NCBI GenBank assembly: GCA_017940185.1
Contig: JAGAZE010000042.1
Span: forward strand, 1-46,447
Direction of reading: 5' to 3'
DNA: 46,447 bases
From: Bacteroidaceae bacterium
Lineage (GTDB): Bacteria > Bacteroidota > Bacteroidia > Bacteroidales > Bacteroidaceae
Shown here: positions 18,261 to 27,866 of the stretch, piece after piece
Position numbering within the stretch: position 1 is the first letter of the stretch
How the letters are laid out: every line of letters starts with the position of its first letter
Made by a program: the position numbers and the translations under genes
Notes under the pieces: generated by a model
Seen by the model: the letters and a program-made list of their open reading frames with translations, nothing else
Databases searched by the model: none
Told to the model about the DNA's origin: nothing

Positions 18261-18437
18261 TTATTCAACTATGGTTACCAGGTGGTGTACCTTTCTTATC
18301 ATACCGCGCACTTCGGGTGTGTCTTCGCGCTCCACTACCTGCGATATCTTGCGCAGTCCGAGAGCGGTGAGGGTGCGCTTCTGGTCGATGGGATAACCAA
18401 TCTTACTCTTTATCTGTTTGATCTTTATCGTTGCCAT
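18261..18437 (-). CDS. rpmD: Large ribosomal subunit protein uL30
   Basis: A 58-residue protein from ATG at 18435-18437 to TAA at 18261-18263. It starts MATIKIKQIKSKIGYPIDQ and contains TLTALGLRKISQVVERED and a C-terminal GMIRKVHHLVTIVE, the bacterial L30 pattern. It lies between rpsE and rplO, 11 bp after rpsE. Confidence 0.95.
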   Translation of the reverse strand: MATIKIKQIKSKIGYPIDQKRTLTALGLRKISQVVEREDTPEVRGMIRKVHHLVTIVE

Positions 18438-18448
18438 ACGCTGTTCTC

Positions 18449-18961
18449 CTATCCGTTAAATACTTTTTGCATGCTGATGCCACGGTCGTGAGCGACGGTG
18501 TAGGCATCACGTACTTCACTCAGAGCCAGGATGGTAGCCTTCACCAGGTTGTGAGGGTTGGACGAGCCTTTCGACTTTGCCAGCACGTCGGTCACGCCGG
18601 CGCTCTCCAGCACGGCACGCATAGCGCCACCGGCAACCATTCCGGTACCGGCCGATGCGGGCTTGAGGAATACGCGGGCACCACCGTAGTGTGCTTCCAC
18701 TTCGTGAGGGATGGTGCCCTTGAGCACCGACACCTTCACCAGATTCTTCTTGGCAGCCTCAGTACCTTTGGCAATGGCTGCGGTCACTTCGCCGGCCTTG
18801 CCCAGGCCCCAGCCGATGATGCCTTTGCCATCACCCACCACTACGATAGCGGCGAAAGTGAATGTGCGGCCACCTTTGGTAACCTTGGTCACGCGGTTGA
18901 TAGCAACCAGACGATCCTTTAACTCTATCTCGCTATTGATTTTTACTCTGTTCATTGCCAT
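18449..18961 (-). CDS. rpsE: Small ribosomal subunit protein uS5
   Basis: A 170-residue 30S protein near the mRNA entry site. The double-stranded-RNA-binding domain carries [33 protein letters not shown] and the glycine loop [13 protein letters not shown]. The C-terminal domain follows ([33 protein letters not shown]). The loop that gives spectinomycin resistance when altered looks unmodified (TKGGR). Confidence 0.97.
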   Translation of the reverse strand: MAMNRVKINSEIELKDRLVAINRVTKVTKGGRTFTFAAIVVVGDGKGIIGWGLGKAGEVTAAIAKGTEAAKKNLVKVSVLKGTIPHEVEAHYGGARVFLKPASAGTGMVAGGAMRAVLESAGVTDVLAKSKGSSNPHNLVKATILALSEVRDAYTVAHDRGISMQKVFNG

Positions 18962-18966
18962 GATAC

Positions 18967-19311
18967 TTAGAATTTAAGTCCTCCTTTACGTGCGCCATCG
19001 GCCAATTCCTTCACTCTGCCGTGGTAGAGATATCCGTTGCGGTCGAAGACCACCTTCTCAATACCTTTCTCCTGGGCTTTCTGTGCGATGAGTTCGCCTA
19101 CCTTGGCGGCCTGCTCCTTCTTAGGCATGGGCTCAAGGCCTTTGGATGAGGCTACTACGAGGGTTGTACCGGTAAGATCGTTGATAATCTGAACATATAT
19201 CTGCTTGTTGGAGCGAAACACGCTCATACGGGGACGCTCTGCAGTACCGTTCACATTCTTACGAATTCTGTATTTTATCTTAATACGTCTTTCTACTTTC
19301 TTTGTTGTCAT
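18967..19311 (-). CDS. rplR: Large ribosomal subunit protein uL18
   Basis: A 114-residue 5S rRNA-binding protein. It has the basic N-terminus [36 protein letters not shown] and the ending [25 protein letters not shown]. It is 5 bp upstream of rpsE. Confidence 0.97.
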   Translation of the reverse strand: MTTKKVERRIKIKYRIRKNVNGTAERPRMSVFRSNKQIYVQIINDLTGTTLVVASSKGLEPMPKKEQAAKVGELIAQKAQEKGIEKVVFDRNGYLYHGRVKELADGARKGGLKF

Positions 19312-19336
19312 AATCTCAGTATAGTATTAATGTGTG

Positions 19337-19903
19337 TTACTTTGCAGCAGCGGTCTTACCCGACTTTCTACGTATCACTTCTCCCTGGAAGAGCACACCC
19401 TTGCCCTTGTAAGGTTCAGGCTTGCGGAAGGAACGTATCTTAGCGCAAATAAGTCCCAGCAGTTGTTTGTCGCACGACTCTAATATGAGGAGCGGGTTCT
19501 GGTTGCGTTCCGACTTTGTTTCCACTTTCACTTCAGCGGGGAGCTGTATGAAGATGGGGTGGGTGTAGCCCAGTGCAAACTCAATGAGGTTGCCTTGGTT
19601 GGACACACGATAGCCGACGCCTACCAGTTCGAGGGTCTTCTTGAAACCTTCACTCACGCCTACCACCATATTGTTTATCAGTGAGCGGTAGAGTCCGTGG
19701 AAAGCTTGCTTCTGTTTGTAGTTGACAGGGCTGTTTTCGTCGATTTCGAATACTATCTGTCCGTCGTCAACCTTCATGATGATGGAGGGGTCGAGGTGCT
19801 GCGAGAGTTCGCCTTTCGGACCTTTCACGGTAACAGTGTGGTCTTTCTGCTCTACTGTTACGCCTGCAGGTATGCTGATGGGTAGTTTTCCTATTCTAGA
19901 CAT
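19337..19903 (-). CDS. rplF: Large ribosomal subunit protein uL6
   Basis: A 188-residue 50S protein near the factor-binding centre. The start at 19903 (MSRIGKLPISIPAGVTV) is the family start; the frame is open further upstream but that part overlaps rpsH and has no L6 similarity. The two duplicated L6 folds are visible, with LELVGVGYRVSNQGNLIEFALGYTHPI at the junction and FRKPEPYKGKGVLFQGEVIRRKSGKTAAAK at the end. Confidence 0.97.
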   Translation of the reverse strand: MSRIGKLPISIPAGVTVEQKDHTVTVKGPKGELSQHLDPSIIMKVDDGQIVFEIDENSPVNYKQKQAFHGLYRSLINNMVVGVSEGFKKTLELVGVGYRVSNQGNLIEFALGYTHPIFIQLPAEVKVETKSERNQNPLLILESCDKQLLGLICAKIRSFRKPEPYKGKGVLFQGEVIRRKSGKTAAAK

Positions 19904-19917
19904 AATGCTTTCCTCCA

Positions 19918-20313
19918 TTAATAAACATAACATAATACTTCGCCGCCAATCTTCAGCTCTTTGGCTTCTTTGTCGGTCATCACACCTTGCGATGTGGAGA
20001 TCACTGCAATGCCCAGGCCGTTGATGACGCGCGGCATGTCTTTGTAGCCGGTGTACTTGCGCAGGCCGGGGGTCGACACGCGCTTCAGGCACTTGATGGC
20101 GCTTTCCTTTGTCACGGGGTCGTACTTCAGTGCGACCTTGATGGTTCCCTGCGGACCATCCTCCATAAACTTGTAGTTGAGGATGTATCCTTTCTCGAAG
20201 AGAATCTTTGTCAATTCTTTCTTCAAGTTTGACGCAGGCACTTCCACTACTCTGTGGCGAGCCTGGATACCGTTGCGTATCCGCGTCAGATAATCTGCTA
20301 TTGGATCTGTCAT
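19918..20313 (-). CDS. rpsH: Small ribosomal subunit protein uS8
   Basis: A 131-residue primary 16S rRNA-binding protein. It begins MTDPIADYLTRIRNGIQARHRVVEVPAS and ends with GLGIAVISTSQGVMTDKEAKELKIGGEVLCYVY, the conserved RNA-binding C-terminus. In E. coli S8 represses the spc operon by binding near the rplE start; no matching structure was established here. Confidence 0.97.
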   Translation of the reverse strand: MTDPIADYLTRIRNGIQARHRVVEVPASNLKKELTKILFEKGYILNYKFMEDGPQGTIKVALKYDPVTKESAIKCLKRVSTPGLRKYTGYKDMPRVINGLGIAVISTSQGVMTDKEAKELKIGGEVLCYVY

Positions 20314-20379
20314 GATGTGTTTTAATTGATCGGGGCTGTCCCGACAATATTAAAAAGGGTTATTAAACTCGTTGTGTTG

Positions 20380-20697
20380 TTACCAGCTGGCCTTGCGCAC
20401 CCCGGGGATGAGTCCTGCCGATGCCATCTCGCGGAACTGTATTCTCGACAGTCCGAACTGGCGCATGTAGCCTTTGGGACGCCCTGTGAGCTTGCAGCGG
20501 TTGTGCAGCCGTATGGGGTTGGCGTTTTTAGGCATGCTCTGCAGTTTGCGGCATGCTTCGTAGGCTTCTGCCACGCCTTCGCCGGTCTGTGCGTTGGCTT
20601 GTGCGACAATCTTCTTGAGCTGGGCACGCTTCTCGGCATAACGCTCTACGAGGTGTGCGCGCTTGACCTCACGGGCCTTCATTGATTCTTTTGCCAT
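20380..20697 (-). CDS. rpsN: Small ribosomal subunit protein uS14
   Basis: A 105-residue long-form S14 without the zinc-binding Cys pairs. It starts [31 protein letters not shown] and ends [43 protein letters not shown]. The middle ([18 protein letters not shown]) is a few residues longer than in Bacteroides S14. Located between rplE and rpsH. Confidence 0.97.
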   Translation of the reverse strand: MAKESMKAREVKRAHLVERYAEKRAQLKKIVAQANAQTGEGVAEAYEACRKLQSMPKNANPIRLHNRCKLTGRPKGYMRQFGLSRIQFREMASAGLIPGVRKASW

Positions 20698-20703
20698 ATG
20701 TGC

Positions 20704-21261
20704 TTACTGATTGTTTTGGTTTCTGAAGGGAAGACCGAATGCCTTGAGCAGTGCGTAGCCTTCTTCGTCGGTCTGTGCGGTGGTGACGAAGGTGATGTTC
20801 ATACCCTGCAGACGGTCGATGTTGTCGATATTGATTTCAGGGAAGATAATCTGCTCTTCGATACCGAGGGTGTAGTTGCCCTTTCCGTCGAGGTTGCTTC
20901 CTATACCTTTGAAGTCGCGTATGCGCGGCAGAGCAATGCGCACGAGCTTCTCCAGGAATTCGTACATGCGGTCGCGGCGCAGGGTCACCATGGCGCCGAT
21001 GGGCATCTTCTTACGCACCTTGAAGTTGGCGATGTCCTTTTTCGAATAGGTAGCCACGGCTTTTTGTCCTGTGATGGTGGTGATTTCGTTGACTGCCACG
21101 TCAACAATCTTGCGATCTTGTGTGGCGGCGCCGAGACCTTGGTTGACCACAATCTTCTTCAACTTGGGCACTTGCATGGCCGACTTGTAGTTGAATTGCT
21201 TCATCAAGGCGGGAGCTATCTGCTCCTTATACACTTGTTTCAGTTGTGCTGTACTACTCAT
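20704..21261 (-). CDS. rplE: Large ribosomal subunit protein uL5
   Basis: A 185-residue 5S rRNA-binding protein that contacts the P-site tRNA. Motifs: [17 protein letters not shown] near the N-terminus, [42 protein letters not shown] in the middle, and [25 protein letters not shown] at the end. Its start overlaps the rplX stop by 4 bp, which suggests translational coupling. Confidence 0.97.
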   Translation of the reverse strand: MSSTAQLKQVYKEQIAPALMKQFNYKSAMQVPKLKKIVVNQGLGAATQDRKIVDVAVNEITTITGQKAVATYSKKDIANFKVRKKMPIGAMVTLRRDRMYEFLEKLVRIALPRIRDFKGIGSNLDGKGNYTLGIEEQIIFPEINIDNIDRLQGMNITFVTTAQTDEEGYALLKAFGLPFRNQNNQ

Positions 21262-21575
21262 TTTATTTCCTCCCCTGATTTTTTAGCGATACGTATGGGC
21301 TTGCCATCTTCGCGTTTGATGGCGATGCGTGTGGCCTTGCCACTCTTGGGGTCTATCAGGCTCAGGTTCGACAGGTGTATGGGTGCCTCCACGCGTACGA
21401 TGTTTCCTTGCGGGTTTTGTGCCGATGGCTTTGTACTCTTAGAAACGATGTTGACACCTTCTACGATGGCACGCATCTTTTCGGGGTACACTTTGAGCAC
21501 CTTACCGGTCTTGCCTTTGTCTTCTCCGGCCAGAACGATGACGGTATCCCCTTTTTTGATATGTAACTTGATCAT
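21258..21575 (-). CDS. rplX: Large ribosomal subunit protein uL24
   Basis: A 105-residue assembly-initiating 50S protein. The KOW motif is clear at residues 4-40 ([38 protein letters not shown]), followed by [31 protein letters not shown]. It overlaps rplE by 4 bp. Confidence 0.97.
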   Translation of the reverse strand: MIKLHIKKGDTVIVLAGEDKGKTGKVLKVYPEKMRAIVEGVNIVSKSTKPSAQNPQGNIVRVEAPIHLSNLSLIDPKSGKATRIAIKREDGKPIRIAKKSGEEIK

Positions 21576-21594
21576 TGCTATTCCTTTTTTAATG

Positions 21595-21960
21595 TTAGAG
21601 CACTTCGGGAGCTAAGGATACCACTTTCATATTGACGGCTCGCAGCTCACGTGCCACGGGGCCGAAGATGCGGCTTCCTCTGAGCTCGCCGGCGTTGTTG
21701 AGCAACACGCAGGCGTTGTCGTCGAAGCGGATGTAGGATCCGTCGGCGCGGCGTATCTCTTTCTTGGTACGTACCACGAGTGCCTTCGACACGGTTCCCT
21801 TCTTCAGTTCGCCTGAGGGGATGACGTTTTTCACTGACACTACGATGATGTCGCCTACGCTGGCGTAGCGTCGGCGTGTGCCGCCGAGCACGCGGATGCA
21901 CAGGGCTTCGCGGGCGCCGCTGTTGTCGCAAACGGTAATTCTCGATTCTGCTTGTATCAT
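21595..21960 (-). CDS. rplN: Large ribosomal subunit protein uL14
   Basis: A 121-residue 50S protein at the subunit interface. It begins [50 protein letters not shown] and ends with [22 protein letters not shown]. Highly conserved length and sequence. It is 2 bp after rpsQ. Confidence 0.98.
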   Translation of the reverse strand: MIQAESRITVCDNSGAREALCIRVLGGTRRRYASVGDIIVVSVKNVIPSGELKKGTVSKALVVRTKKEIRRADGSYIRFDDNACVLLNNAGELRGSRIFGPVARELRAVNMKVVSLAPEVL

Positions 21961-21962
21961 GA

Positions 21963-22220
21963 TTACTTAGCCTTTTCTATGATTTGCACTAGACGCCAGC
22001 GCTTGGTCTTACTCAAGGGGCGCGTTTCCATTATCAGAACGGTGTCGCCGATGTTGGCTTCGTTCTTCTCGTCGTGAGCGTGGTATTTCTTTGTCTTCTG
22101 CACAAACTTACCATATATAGGGTGCTTCTCCTTAAACTTGGAGGCAATGACGATGGTTTTGTCCATCTTGTTGCTGATGACGACACCCTGACGCTGTTTT
22201 CTAAGGTTTCTTGCTTCCAT
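21963..22220 (-). CDS. rpsQ: Small ribosomal subunit protein uS17
   Basis: An 85-residue OB-fold 16S rRNA-binding protein. Signatures: [72 protein letters not shown]. It is 2 bp after rpmC and 2 bp before rplN. Confidence 0.97.
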   Translation of the reverse strand: MEARNLRKQRQGVVISNKMDKTIVIASKFKEKHPIYGKFVQKTKKYHAHDEKNEANIGDTVLIMETRPLSKTKRWRLVQIIEKAK

Positions 22221-22222
22221 CT

Positions 22223-22417
22223 TTACTTGTTTATTTCGCGTTGGCGCAGTTCGGTTTTCATACGGGCGACATTACGACGCATGGCTTTTATCTGAGATGG
22301 ATTCTCCAGAGGGGTCACCGAGTGGTTGATCTTCATGCGCTGCAGCTGCTGTGCTTCGTTTTCCAGACGCTCCACCAAGTCTTGCTGTGACAGTTCTTTT
22401 ATTTCTGAGGTTTTCAT
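22223..22417 (-). CDS. rpmC: Large ribosomal subunit protein uL29
   Basis: A 64-residue helical hairpin protein at the exit tunnel. It reads [61 protein letters not shown], the normal L29 form. It lies between rplP and rpsQ. Confidence 0.96.
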   Translation of the reverse strand: MKTSEIKELSQQDLVERLENEAQQLQRMKINHSVTPLENPSQIKAMRRNVARMKTELRQREINK

Positions 22418-22422
22418 ACTTC

Positions 22423-22851
22423 TTAAGCGTTTTTATCGTAATCTCGTCTTACTACAAACTTAGTTTTCACGGGAAGTTTCTGTGCAGCCAGACGCAGTGC
22501 CTCTTTGGCCACATCGAAGCTCACGCCTTCCACTTCAAACAGGATGCGTCCCGGTGTCACGGGTGCTACCCATCCGGCGGGGTCACCTTTACCTTTACCC
22601 ATGCGGACATCGGCAGGCTTGCGGGTGATGGGTTTGTCGGGGAAGATGCGTATCCACACCTGTCCCTCACGGTTCATTCTGCGGTTGACGGCCACACGCG
22701 CAGCTTCTATCTGCCGACTGTCAATCCATTTTGCCTCCAAAGTCTTGATGCCGAAGGAGCCGAAAGCCAATTGGGTGCCGCGATGGGCATTGCCTTTGTT
22801 CCCGCGTCCATCTTGAGGTCTTCTGTATCTTACGCGTTTTGGTTGTAACAT
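22423..22851 (-). CDS. rplP: Large ribosomal subunit protein uL16
   Basis: A 142-residue 50S protein near the A-site tRNA. It begins [25 protein letters not shown] and has [46 protein letters not shown], the conserved core including the loop near the peptidyl-transferase centre. It is 11 bp after rpsC. Confidence 0.97.
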   Translation of the reverse strand: MLQPKRVRYRRPQDGRGNKGNAHRGTQLAFGSFGIKTLEAKWIDSRQIEAARVAVNRRMNREGQVWIRIFPDKPITRKPADVRMGKGKGDPAGWVAPVTPGRILFEVEGVSFDVAKEALRLAAQKLPVKTKFVVRRDYDKNA

Positions 22852-22862
22852 GACTCTTGATT

Positions 22863-23591
22863 TTAACGGTTATTGGTTCTTCTGCGGTTGCCTCTTCCGA
22901 AGCGTCCGTTGCCGCGGTCGCGGTTGCTCGGCTTCTCGTTGGCATATTGCGGGGCGAGGTCGACGTCGCCGTATACTTCGCCACGGCAGATCCAAACCTT
23001 AATTCCCAGCAGTCCTACCTTGGTGAGTGCCTCAGCCAGGCAGTAGTCGATGTCAGCGCGGAAGGTGTGCAGGGGTGTGCGTCCTTCCTTGTACATCTCG
23101 CTGCGTGCTATCTCGGCACCGTTGAGGCGTCCGGAGATTTGCACCTTGATGCCTTCAGCACCAGCGCGCATCGAGTTGGCGATGGCGTTCTTTATGGCGC
23201 GGCGATAGGCCATCTTGCCTTCTATCTGGCGAGCAATGTTGGAGGCTACGATGGTGGCATCGAGGTCGGGTCTCTTCACCTCATAGATATTGAGCTGGAT
23301 GTCTTTCTTATAGAGCTTCTTGAGTTCTTCTTTCAGCTTGTCGACGTCTTGTCCGCCTTTGCCTATCACCATGCCGGGGCGTGCGGTGCAGATGGTGATG
23401 GTGATGAGGCGCAGCGTGCGCTCGATGATGATGCGTGAAAGATATGCGTTCTCTAATCGCTTGTTGAGGTATTCACGTATTTTCTGGTCTTCCACCAGGT
23501 TGTCGCCAAAACTCTTGCCGCCAAACCAGTTGGAGTCCCAACCACGGATGATACCCAGACGATTGCTTATCGGATTAACTTTCTGTCCCAT
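22863..23591 (-). CDS. rpsC: Small ribosomal subunit protein uS3
   Basis: A 242-residue 30S head protein at the mRNA entry channel. It has [23 protein letters not shown] at the start, the KH domain with [21 protein letters not shown], and the S3 C-terminal domain ([54 protein letters not shown]). The tail is arginine-, glycine- and asparagine-rich ([16 protein letters not shown]). Confidence 0.97.
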   Translation of the reverse strand: MGQKVNPISNRLGIIRGWDSNWFGGKSFGDNLVEDQKIREYLNKRLENAYLSRIIIERTLRLITITICTARPGMVIGKGGQDVDKLKEELKKLYKKDIQLNIYEVKRPDLDATIVASNIARQIEGKMAYRRAIKNAIANSMRAGAEGIKVQISGRLNGAEIARSEMYKEGRTPLHTFRADIDYCLAEALTKVGLLGIKVWICRGEVYGDVDLAPQYANEKPSNRDRGNGRFGRGNRRRTNNR

Positions 23592-23594
23592 ATC

Positions 23595-23999
23595 TTATTC
23601 GTTTTCTTTCGTTAGTGAATCTACAAAGACTGTAACATGATTGCTACGCTTTCTTATTCTGTAACCACGTCCTTGTGGTGCGGGGCGCATACGCTTCATG
23701 GTCACGCCTTCGTCCACGAATATTTTGGACACGTAAAGTTCTCCGTCTTCGGCCTTGCGGTCGTTTTTCTGTTCCCAGTTTGCGATAGCGGAGCGCAACA
23801 GTTTTTCTACGTTGGCGGCGGCGGCTTTCTTGGAGAAGCGCAGCACGCCGAGGGCGCGGTTTACTTCCATGCCACGTATCAGGTCGACTACGTATCGCAT
23901 CTTACGCGGCGAGGAGGGCACGTTGTTGAGCTTGGCGAAGTACATGGTCTTGCGTGCTTCTTTTCTCAGTGCTGCCGCTTTATGTTTTCTTGATCCCAT
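23595..23999 (-). CDS. rplV: Large ribosomal subunit protein uL22
   Basis: A 134-residue exit-tunnel protein. An N-terminal extension ([26 protein letters not shown]) typical of Bacteroidota precedes the core [51 protein letters not shown]. The beta-hairpin that lines the tunnel is [26 protein letters not shown]. It is 3 bp upstream of rpsC. Confidence 0.97.
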   Translation of the reverse strand: MGSRKHKAAALRKEARKTMYFAKLNNVPSSPRKMRYVVDLIRGMEVNRALGVLRFSKKAAAANVEKLLRSAIANWEQKNDRKAEDGELYVSKIFVDEGVTMKRMRPAPQGRGYRIRKRSNHVTVFVDSLTKENE

Positions 24000-24030
24000 T
24001 GTTTAATTCTTTTTTCAGTGTGCCTATCTG

Positions 24031-24297
24031 TTACTTCTTGTTACCGGCATGTCCACCAAACTTACGTGTGGGAGCAAATTCTCCAAGTTTGTGGCCTACC
24101 ATATTTTCAGTGATGTAGACAGGTATGAACTTGTTGCCGTTGTGCACTGCTACGGTGTGTCCCACGAAGTCGGGGGAGATCACCGAGGCACGGGCCCAAG
24201 TCTTCACTACATTCTTCTTGCCGCTCTCATTCATCGCCAGCACCTTCTTCTCGAGGGAGACGTTGATGTACGGACCTTTTTTTAATGAACGACTCAT
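24031..24297 (-). CDS. rpsS: Small ribosomal subunit protein uS19
   Basis: An 88-residue 30S head protein. It starts [23 protein letters not shown] and contains [55 protein letters not shown]. Normal length, between rplB and rplV. Confidence 0.97.
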   Translation of the reverse strand: MSRSLKKGPYINVSLEKKVLAMNESGKKNVVKTWARASVISPDFVGHTVAVHNGNKFIPVYITENMVGHKLGEFAPTRKFGGHAGNKK

Positions 24298-24320
24298 ATT
24301 GTATCTGTTCTATTGTTTAC

Positions 24321-25151
24321 TTATTTCTTTTTACCTGCTCTCTCGATGATGTACTTGTTGGAGTGCTTCTTCGGCGAGCGTGTCTTAAGACCCTTTGCAT
24401 ACAGGCCCTTGCGTGAACGCGGGTGTCCGCCGCTCTGACGTCCTTCACCGCCACCCATCGGGTGATCGTGCGGGTTCATCACGACGCCACGGTTGTGTGG
24501 ACGCTTGCCGAGCCAGCGGCTGCGACCGGCCTTACCCGACTGTTCGAGTGCGTGGTCTGAGTTGCCTACGCTGCCCACTGTGGCTTTGCATGCAGAGAGT
24601 ATCTTGCGTGTCTCGCCTGAGGGGAGCTTAACGATACAATAGTTGTCTTCACGAGAGGTCAGCTGGGCGAAGTTGCCTGCTGAGCGGACGAGCAATGCTC
24701 CTTGTCCGGGACGGAGCTCGATGTTGTGGATCACGGTACCTACGGGGATGTTGGCCAGCGGCAGGGCATTGCCGATTTCGGGGGCTGCTTCTGCACCTGA
24801 CATCAGAGTAGTGCCTACTTCCAGTCCGTTGGGAGCTACGATGTAGCGCTTCTCGCCATCGGCATAGAACAGCAGTGCTATGCGGGCGGAGCGGTTGGGA
24901 TCGTATTCTATGGTCTTCACTACTGCGGGTATGCCGTCCTTATCGCGCTTGAAGTCGATGAGGCGGAATTTTCTCTTATGGCCGCCGCCCAAGTAGCGAA
25001 CGGTCATCTTACCCGAATTGTTACGACCACCGGTAGAACGTTTTCCTCTTACGAGGCTCTTCTCTGGCACAGATGCAGTAATATCGTCGAAGGTGCCAAT
25101 AATTTTGTGTCTTTGGCCTGGGGTAACAGGCTTAAATTTACGTACTGCCAT
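24321..25151 (-). CDS. rplB: Large ribosomal subunit protein uL2
   Basis: A 276-residue 50S core protein needed for subunit joining and peptidyl transfer. It has [37 protein letters not shown], the OB-like and SH3-like domains, and the conserved C-terminal loop [33 protein letters not shown]. It is 10 bp upstream of rpsS's preceding gap and follows rplW directly. Confidence 0.98.
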   Translation of the reverse strand: MAVRKFKPVTPGQRHKIIGTFDDITASVPEKSLVRGKRSTGGRNNSGKMTVRYLGGGHKRKFRLIDFKRDKDGIPAVVKTIEYDPNRSARIALLFYADGEKRYIVAPNGLEVGTTLMSGAEAAPEIGNALPLANIPVGTVIHNIELRPGQGALLVRSAGNFAQLTSREDNYCIVKLPSGETRKILSACKATVGSVGNSDHALEQSGKAGRSRWLGKRPHNRGVVMNPHDHPMGGGEGRQSGGHPRSRKGLYAKGLKTRSPKKHSNKYIIERAGKKK

Positions 25152-25160
25152 TGTGTTATA

Positions 25161-25454
25161 CTAAATATTACTGTAAAAATCAATCGTTTGTCCTTCCTTC
25201 AGCGTCACGTATGCCTTTTTGTAGGCGGGCTTCTGTCCGCGGATGAGTCCGGCACGCGTATAGCGCGAGGAACGCTTGCCTGCATAGCGAGCGGTGTTGA
25301 TATCAACCACTTCCACACTGTACAGGTCTTCTATCTCTTTCTTTATTTGTTGCTTAGTAGCCTCTGGACGTACCACAAAGCCGAAGCGGTTTGCCATTCG
25401 TTCGGTCTGATTGTTCATCTTTTCGGTGAGCAACGGTTTGATAATATATGCCAT
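25161..25454 (-). CDS. rplW: Large ribosomal subunit protein uL23
   Basis: A 97-residue exit-site protein that docks trigger factor and SRP. It begins MAYIIKPLLTEKMNNQTERMANRFGFVVRPEATKQQIKKEIEDLYSVEVVDINTARYAGK and ends KKAYVTLKEGQTIDFYSNI. It lies between rplD and rplB. Confidence 0.97.
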   Translation of the reverse strand: MAYIIKPLLTEKMNNQTERMANRFGFVVRPEATKQQIKKEIEDLYSVEVVDINTARYAGKRSSRYTRAGLIRGQKPAYKKAYVTLKEGQTIDFYSNI

Positions 25455-25465
25455 GATGCGTCCTC

Positions 25466-26098
25466 CTACTTTATGTTAAGCTGACTCTCGATGATACCCA
25501 GCGAACTCTCGGCCATGACGAGCACGTCGGCGTTCAGCACCTTGTAGGTGTTGAGCGTGGCTGCTGTCATCACTTCGGCGCGCTGCAGGTTTCGAGCCGA
25601 CAAATATACGTTTTTATTTACTTCCGGCAAAACAATCAGCAATTTCTTGCCATTCACCTTCAGGTTTTCAGCCATTTTCACCATTTCCTTGGTCTTGGGC
25701 TGTTCGAAAGTGAAGTCTTCCACCACCATGATGGCGTTGTCTTGCGCCTTATAGCTCAGTGCCGAGCGGCGAGCGAGCTGCTTCACCTTCTTGTTGAGCT
25801 TGAAGCGATAGTCTCTGGGACGCGGACCGAACACGCGGCCACCACCCTTGAGCAGCGGAGAGTTGATGTCGCCGTGACGAGCTCCACCGCCACCCTTCTG
25901 ACGGCCGAGCTTGCGTGTGGAACCCATGTGTTCGCTACGCTCCTTGGCCTTGGCGGTGCCTTGGCGTTGGTCGGCGAGGTATTGTTTCACGTCGAGATAG
26001 AGCACGTGGTCGTTAGGCTCGATACCGAATACAGCGTCGCTTAACGTAACCTTGCGTCCAGTCTCCTGACCATTGATGTTTAATACGTTAATTTCCAT
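25466..26098 (-). CDS. rplD: Large ribosomal subunit protein uL4
   Basis: A 210-residue 50S protein whose long loop lines the exit tunnel. Loop region: [56 protein letters not shown]. In E. coli L4 also represses its own operon by binding the leader; the hairpin at 26757-26810 is a candidate target here (inference). Its ATG shares one base with the rplC stop codon (TAATG), so translation is probably coupled. Confidence 0.97.
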   Translation of the reverse strand: MEINVLNINGQETGRKVTLSDAVFGIEPNDHVLYLDVKQYLADQRQGTAKAKERSEHMGSTRKLGRQKGGGGARHGDINSPLLKGGGRVFGPRPRDYRFKLNKKVKQLARRSALSYKAQDNAIMVVEDFTFEQPKTKEMVKMAENLKVNGKKLLIVLPEVNKNVYLSARNLQRAEVMTAATLNTYKVLNADVLVMAESSLGIIESQLNIK

Positions 26099-26712
26099 TA
26101 CTTCTGAATCATTACGGTTGAACCTTTATATCCGGCCACACTTCCCTTCACGAGGATGAGGTTGTGCTCGGGTATCACTTTTAACACTCTGAGGTTTTGC
26201 GTTGTCACACGGTCGGTTCCCATGTGTCCGCCCATGCGCATTCCCTTGAACACCTTGGCGGGATACGAGCAGGCGCCGATGCTACCCGGCTTGCGGGCAC
26301 GGTCGTCCTGGCCATGAGTACTCTGACCTACGCCACCAAAGCCATGACGCTTCATCACACCCTGGAAACCCTTACCCTTGCTGGTTCCGACAACATCGAC
26401 AAAGTCGCTGTCGGCAAAGATGTCCACGGTGATGGTGTCGCCAAGGTTGTACTCCTCGTCGAACTTGAACTCGGCCAAGTGCTTTTTGGGCGTTGTGCCG
26501 GCTTTCTTGAAGATCCCCTGAAGAGCCTTGGTAGTATTCTTTTCCTTAGCCTCTTCGAAACCCAATTGAATAGCCTTGTAACCGTCTTTTTCCAATGTCT
26601 TCACCTGGGTTACAACACAAGGACCGGCTTCGATAACAGTGCACGGCACGTTCTTGCCGTCGGCACTGAAAACGGATGTCATTCCGATTTTCTTTCCTAA
26701 TAATCCTGGCAT
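26098..26712 (-). CDS. rplC: Large ribosomal subunit protein uL3
   Basis: A 204-residue 50S core protein. It begins [39 protein letters not shown] and has the conserved loop [48 protein letters not shown] that reaches the peptidyl-transferase centre. It is the first gene of its transcript here. rpsJ, which normally precedes it directly, lies 3.5 kb upstream beyond an accessory block, and rplC has its own promoter at 26903-26934. Confidence 0.97.
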   Translation of the reverse strand: MPGLLGKKIGMTSVFSADGKNVPCTVIEAGPCVVTQVKTLEKDGYKAIQLGFEEAKEKNTTKALQGIFKKAGTTPKKHLAEFKFDEEYNLGDTITVDIFADSDFVDVVGTSKGKGFQGVMKRHGFGGVGQSTHGQDDRARKPGSIGACSYPAKVFKGMRMGGHMGTDRVTTQNLRVLKVIPEHNLILVKGSVAGYKGSTVMIQK

Positions 26713-26756
26713 TTCAGTTTTGAAGTTAAATTATTAATCACTTGTTTTCTCTTTTT

Positions 26757-26810
26757 GCTCTTTTTAAGTGCCTCACGCTGCTGCAGCCACAATTCGCACC
26801 TAAAAAGAGC
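26757..26810 (-). promoter_or_regulatory. Stable hairpin in the rplC (S10 operon) leader RNA
   Basis: On the minus strand GCTCTTTTTAGGTGC (26796-26810) pairs with GCACTTAAAAAGAGC (26757-26771) over 15 bp with one G-U pair and a 24-nt loop containing GCTGCAGC. It ends 44 nt before the rplC ATG. A-rich sequence, not a T run, follows, so it is not an intrinsic terminator. A role in autoregulation by a ribosomal protein is inference. Confidence 0.6.
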
Positions 26811-26902
26811 ACACGTCAACTACTTCCAAACTGAAGGCTAAGCTGCTCTTCATCAGTGTATTGATAGCTTTCAAGCCAGCGCAATACGCACTTTAGCGGG
26901 TG

Positions 26903-26934
26903 CAAAGGTACAACTATCATTTACTTCCTGCAAA
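26903..26934 (-). promoter_or_regulatory. Promoter of the rplC-rplQ operon
   Basis: On the minus strand TTTG (26931-26934), 20 bp, then TACCTTTG (26903-26910): a full consensus match. The predicted leader is about 185 nt. It makes the rplC operon independent of rpsJ. Confidence 0.8.
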
Positions 26935-27007
26935 CTTTTTTGTTATTATTTTTGCGTCCACCATTCCATTCTTACCATGTTGCATCATCAGCAAGCCCGA
27001 CCCCCTC

Positions 27008-27052
27008 GAAAATAATAAAACGATGAAGAGGGAATGGCTTCCTTCTTCATCG
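27008..27052 (-). terminator. Terminator of the lipoprotein unit
   Basis: On the minus strand CGATGAAGA (27044-27052) pairs with TCTTCATCG (27021-27029), followed by TTTTATTATTTT. It lies about 100 bp past the lipoprotein stop at 27150 and before the rplC promoter, so the accessory transcript should not run into rplC. Confidence 0.8.
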
Positions 27053-27149
27053 CTCTGCGTAATTCATCTTTGGCCGTTTAGGCCTTTACTCATTGTGCAT
27101 CATGCAGATAGTGTGCATGACACGCCATAATGCCTTGGAGCACTTCGTG

Positions 27150-27809
27150 CTACTTCACCACGCGGAAGTCGATGCGTAGCATCTTCTTTTCATTGGGAGC
27201 GAGGCGTATCTCAAATTCCGTGTAGTATTTGCCGGGGTTCAGAGGTTTGTTTGCTACACCTCGTTTGTAATAATGAAATTTATTGCCAGCCATGAATCCT
27301 TCATACTGCTTGCCCGACCATGTGGCAGTCCAGCGAAGGGGCTTTTCGGGCCAAACGCCGATACAGATCCGAAGTTCCGCAGTCTGATCACCTGTCAGAA
27401 CAGGATCATAAGGATAACCCACAAATTTTCCGTCTTCCGTGTGAATATTGAAAATACCATCTTTTATACCTGACTTTACATAGGGAGTGGGGAATAACGT
27501 GGGGCGTCCGTCGCGTTCGCCCTGGATGTAAACAACATCGTCTGTAAGATTGGCAATGGAAATGTCAAAGATGATGTCGTCGCCATATTTGAATTCCGTG
27601 GTACGCTTGCCGTTCTGATTCCGCAGGCAATACTGTACCACCAATCCGTTTTCGGGCATTACTTCCGGGTTGTACACCACAGGCGGCATCTCTCTGTCGG
27701 GGTCGTCGGGAAGCACCTCTGTTTTTGTAGCGTCATCATCATCGTTGCCACAACCGGCAATCATAAACGCTCCAAGGAACAGACCGAATAAAACAAAATT
27801 CTTTTTCAT
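27150..27809 (-). CDS. Surface lipoprotein, copy A of a tandem pair
   Basis: A 219-residue lipoprotein. The signal peptide ends in a lipobox (FMIAGC) with Cys at about residue 20, followed by GNDDDDATK; an acidic run after Cys is the known Bacteroidota signal for export to the outer surface. The body is predicted beta-rich: EFKYGDDIIFDISIANLTDDVVYIQGERDGRPTLFP in the middle and KYYTEFEIRLAPNEKKMLRIDF at the end, resembling an immunoglobulin-like (BsuPI-type) fold. Function unknown. Residues 1-60 and the last 37 are almost identical to copy B at 28202-28861, but the centre differs strongly. The same-length start was chosen for both copies. Confidence 0.75.
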   Translation of the reverse strand: MKKNFVLFGLFLGAFMIAGCGNDDDDATKTEVLPDDPDREMPPVVYNPEVMPENGLVVQYCLRNQNGKRTTEFKYGDDIIFDISIANLTDDVVYIQGERDGRPTLFPTPYVKSGIKDGIFNIHTEDGKFVGYPYDPVLTGDQTAELRICIGVWPEKPLRWTATWSGKQYEGFMAGNKFHYYKRGVANKPLNPGKYYTEFEIRLAPNEKKMLRIDFRVVK

Positions 27810-27866
27810 AATGGTGTGTTTTTTATGGGTTCGACTTTATGTTTTCAGGATAGTGTTTTCAGCGTA

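Larger units (their letters stand above)
26713..27149. other. Intergenic region with the rplC promoter, leader and a terminator
   Basis: These 437 bp hold the rplC leader with its stem (26757-26810), the rplC promoter (26903-26934) and the terminator of the lipoprotein unit (27008-27052). 27053-27149 shows no feature. No coding sequence is supported. Confidence 0.7.

Noticed and set aside
19904-20347. Long N-terminal extension of L6
   Set aside because: The extension overlaps rpsH in another frame, is rich in Arg, His and Gln like a shadow frame, and the ATG at 19903 gives the exact family start.
26757-26810. Intrinsic terminator upstream of rplC
   Set aside because: The stem is strong but is followed on the minus strand by A-rich sequence, and rplC lies just downstream and must be transcribed.
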